From the NCBI GenBank assembly GCA_017940415.1, contig JAGAYR010000016.1, forward strand, positions 155,316-219,315: a stretch of 64,000 bases of DNA. Direction: 5' to 3'. A program made the translations under genes and the position numbers. Source of the stretch: Lachnospiraceae bacterium. Its GTDB lineage: Bacteria > Bacillota > Clostridia > Lachnospirales > Lachnospiraceae. Shown in pieces: positions 62,671-64,000 of the stretch; the first letter of the stretch is position 1; every line of letters starts with the position of its first letter. The notes under the pieces are model-generated. The model was not told where the DNA came from and ran no database searches. It saw nothing but the letters and a program-made list of their open reading frames with translations.

Positions 62671-62862
62671 TCAATCAGCTGTAACGCCAGCAATTATCAT
62701 ACCTGCTCCGCTTATAACCGTTGCTACTCCGCTAGCACTTAATGCTACTGTAGCACATTCTGCTACTCCGCCAACCACAACCAAAACTCCGCCGACAATA
62801 AGCCATCCATTAGCCCCACCATATATATCCTGTAATTCATCGTATGACAACTCTGTATACAT
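62671..62862 (-). CDS. Double-glycine bacteriocin precursor peptide 2
   Basis: The 63-residue peptide has a 16-residue leader, MYTELSYDELQDIYGG, of classic double-glycine type (acidic, with a hydrophobic residue at -4 and -7 and GG at the end). The mature part, about 47 residues, is very rich in Gly, Val and Ala, with one Cys and a C-terminal SGAGMIIAGVTAD. It forms one hydrophobic helix-like stretch. It is encoded 14 nt after a second GG peptide, so a two-peptide (class IIb) bacteriocin is likely. No match to a named bacteriocin came to mind. Confidence 0.82.
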   Translation of the reverse strand: MYTELSYDELQDIYGGANGWLIVGGVLVVVGGVAECATVALSASGVATVISGAGMIIAGVTAD

Positions 62863-62876
62863 TTTTCATCCCTCCA

Positions 62877-63083
62877 TCAAGCTATAGAGCCAATCAAACC
62901 ACATCCCGTTCCCGCAAGAATCAATGCTCCAGGAATATTACCTGTTGCAGCCACAATAGGGCTAGCAGCTATGCAAAGGACTCCGCCAGTAGCAAGCGCA
63001 AATTCTCCCCATCCGCCGGCAGTAATATCAAACAATTCTCCATCAAGTAGTTCACAAAAACCGTTCTGTAATGCAATTTCCAT
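62877..63083 (-). CDS. Double-glycine bacteriocin precursor peptide 1
   Basis: The 68-residue peptide has a 24-residue leader ending ELLDGELFDITAGG. The mature part of about 44 residues starts WGEFALATGG and contains GxxxG motifs (GNIPG, GTGCG) typical of helix-helix packing in two-peptide bacteriocins, and two Cys that could form a disulfide. A strong AAGGAG ribosome site precedes it. It is the first of the peptide pair. Confidence 0.82.
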   Translation of the reverse strand: MEIALQNGFCELLDGELFDITAGGWGEFALATGGVLCIAASPIVAATGNIPGALILAGTGCGLIGSIA

Positions 63084-63114
63084 TTTTCTTCTCCTTTTAA
63101 AAATTTATACACAA

Positions 63115-63150
63115 AAGAAAAGTGATATTCTTATCCTAGGTACTTTTCTT
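63115..63150. repeat. Inverted repeat upstream of the peptide genes
   Basis: AAGAAAAGT and ACTTTTCTT form a perfect 9-bp inverted repeat with an 18-nt loop in the 172-nt gap before the first peptide. It may end the upstream gene's transcript or be part of peptide regulation; no convincing promoter was picked out. Confidence 0.45.
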
Positions 63151-63255
63151 CAAGCGTTTTTTCGTCATATTTGTTCAAAGATTGCATCTTAAAACATTAT
63201 TAGCTTTAATCATAGAATTTTAAATCAACTGTTTGTAACCCACTCGCATTTTCTT

Positions 63256-63714
63256 CTACACTATATTAGGATTGATTCCTACATAAATATCTATTTCTAC
63301 ACTTTCGGAAGATGCCTTATCCGTACTTTTTGAAACAACATATCCCGTCGTTATTGGCTTTAATTCATGCTCTGCTATATATTTGTTTAATTGATTGTAC
63401 ACCTCCTGAAATCCTGCCGGATATCCTTTAAATGAAGCAACCACAGCATTAACTATTAATATCTGTCTCTTATAAGCAAACGTATCTGATGAATCAACTC
63501 TTCTATCTATAGGCATAAACACCTCAAAATCAACTCCATTGCCTTCTATAGAATGTGTAGCAGTTATCAGATCACCAATCCGCCTTGCACCAACTTCCCG
63601 AATATACGTTTCCATTTCCTGTACGACTAAACCGATTTCATCCTGTCTTTTTATTCCTCTATAACAAATTAAGTTATCTATATGTAGCTCTTGCTTTTCT
63701 TTTATTCCTATCAT
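63256..63714 (-). CDS. GyrI-like/effector-binding-type protein (DUF5085-like)
   Basis: The 152-residue protein has no membrane helix and two related alpha/beta halves (RIGDLITATHSIEGNGVDFEVFMPID and KPITTGYVVSKSTDKASSESVEIDIYVGI), a layout resembling GyrI-like small-molecule-binding proteins and DUF5085. It lies upstream of the bacteriocin peptides on the same strand. It could be a regulator, chaperone or immunity factor; the sequence does not decide. An IS begins about 95 nt upstream. Confidence 0.65.
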   Translation of the reverse strand: MIGIKEKQELHIDNLICYRGIKRQDEIGLVVQEMETYIREVGARRIGDLITATHSIEGNGVDFEVFMPIDRRVDSSDTFAYKRQILIVNAVVASFKGYPAGFQEVYNQLNKYIAEHELKPITTGYVVSKSTDKASSESVEIDIYVGINPNIV

Positions 63715-63869
63715 TTTATTCCCTTAGTGAAAGCAACCTATTGACTTCCTATCCTATATATTTTTAGTTAAAATTACGACAATTAATAATCCAATACAAT
63801 GCTCCTTCCAGAAAACGGAAAAATATAGCAGAAAAAGGACAAAAAAGCACTCTCCGAAGTGATATGCTA

Positions 63870-63913
63870 CCTCTTAAGTAGACAAGGTAAATAACCAAAA
63901 TCTACTTAGGAGG
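63870..63913 (+). promoter_or_regulatory. Ribosome-site-sequestering hairpin of the transposase gene
   Basis: CCTCTTAAGTAGA pairs with TCTACTTAGGAGG (13 bp, one mismatch, 18-nt loop), burying the AGGAGG that precedes the ATG by 7 nt. This would limit transposase translation from transcripts entering from outside. Confidence 0.7.
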
Positions 63914-63920
63914 TATTTTT

Positions 63921-64000
63921 ATGGGGCGAAAGACTAAATGTACAGTAGAGGAAAAGATTTCTGCTGTTGAGGATTATTTGAATGGAACACGTTCTATCTC
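63921..64000 (+). CDS. IS3-family transposase OrfA-like HTH protein (partial)
   Basis: Only the first 26 codons are in the window: MGRKTKCTVEEKISAVEDYL, then NGTRSI. This is the start of the HTH domain common to IS3/IS150-type OrfA proteins. AGGAGG lies 7 nt upstream. The rest of orfA and any orfB are beyond the window edge, so intactness is unknown. Confidence 0.7.
   Translation, partial: MGRKTKCTVEEKISAVEDYLNGTRSI

Larger units (their letters stand above)
63809..64000 (+). mobile_element. IS3-type insertion sequence, left end (truncated by window)
   Basis: The element shows an end with two CAGAAAA(C/A)GGA repeats of 20-nt period (63809 and 63829), a hairpin that hides the ribosome site, and the start of an HTH transposase gene. 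The exact left tip was not determined. It lies upstream of the bacteriocin operon, pointing away from it. Confidence 0.65.

Overview
The window looks like a chromosomal segment of a gut or rumen Lachnospiraceae (Butyrivibrio/Roseburia-like Clostridia). This is inferred from the gene content: GH130 mannoside phosphorylases, AgrBD quorum sensing, DUF6020/DUF6056 membrane proteins, ECF transport without local ATPases and moderate GC. No rRNA or CRISPR array is present. One tRNA gene, tRNA-Ser(CGA), was found.

Layout. 0-4.2 kb: three large polytopic membrane proteins on the minus strand, possibly GT-C-type glycosyltransferases. 4.3-11.1 kb: a tightly packed minus-strand operon trkA-trkH-fruK-ptsI-MATE. 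11.3-17.1 kb: a DUF6056 membrane protein, then a Mur ligase paralogue + Asp/Glu racemase + ATP-grasp ligase cluster (candidate cell-wall or peptide tailoring), then a membrane-anchored EEP-family phosphoesterase. 17.2-21.1 kb: pgi and a glycogen-debranching enzyme. 21.2-22.5 kb: a DUF4430 surface protein with an ECF S component, then tRNA-Ser. 22.5-25.3 kb: a BlaR1-like sensor carrying an unusual degenerate LytM domain, with BlaI and a clear double operator.

25.4-31.2 kb and 41.1-48.9 kb are two halves of one beta-mannan utilisation system. The first half holds a 2-epimerase, an ABC importer and LacI-1. The second holds LacI-2, GH130_2, GH130_1, an SGNH acetylesterase, mannose-6-phosphate isomerase and a GH36 alpha-galactosidase. 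The two LacI paralogues appear to use related but distinct operators (TTAGCTAA versus TTAACTAA). Between the halves lie an RCC1-like surface protein, a GntR-controlled ABC transporter, an EAL phosphodiesterase, a hybrid histidine kinase lacking its phospho-acceptor histidine, and an alanine symporter.

49-52.7 kb: a complete agr quorum-sensing operon (agrB, agrD, agrA, agrC) led by a MacB-periplasmic-domain-like membrane protein. 52.75-53.17 kb: a gene-free stretch with nested inverted repeats and repeats matching the IS end at the window's right edge. 53.2-58.0 kb: a methyltransferase, small membrane proteins, an XRE regulator and a PadR-DUF2812 operon. 58.2-63.7 kb: a visibly more AT-rich bacteriocin locus with two adjacent double-glycine precursor peptides, a putative immunity protein, a C39-peptidase ABC exporter, an HlyD-like accessory protein and a GyrI-like protein. 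An IS3-type element begins at about 63.8 kb and runs off the window.

The strongest candidates for new biology are the two-peptide bacteriocin locus, the agr operon with its MacB-like first gene, the Mur ligase/racemase/ATP-grasp cluster, and the BlaR1-LytM fusion.
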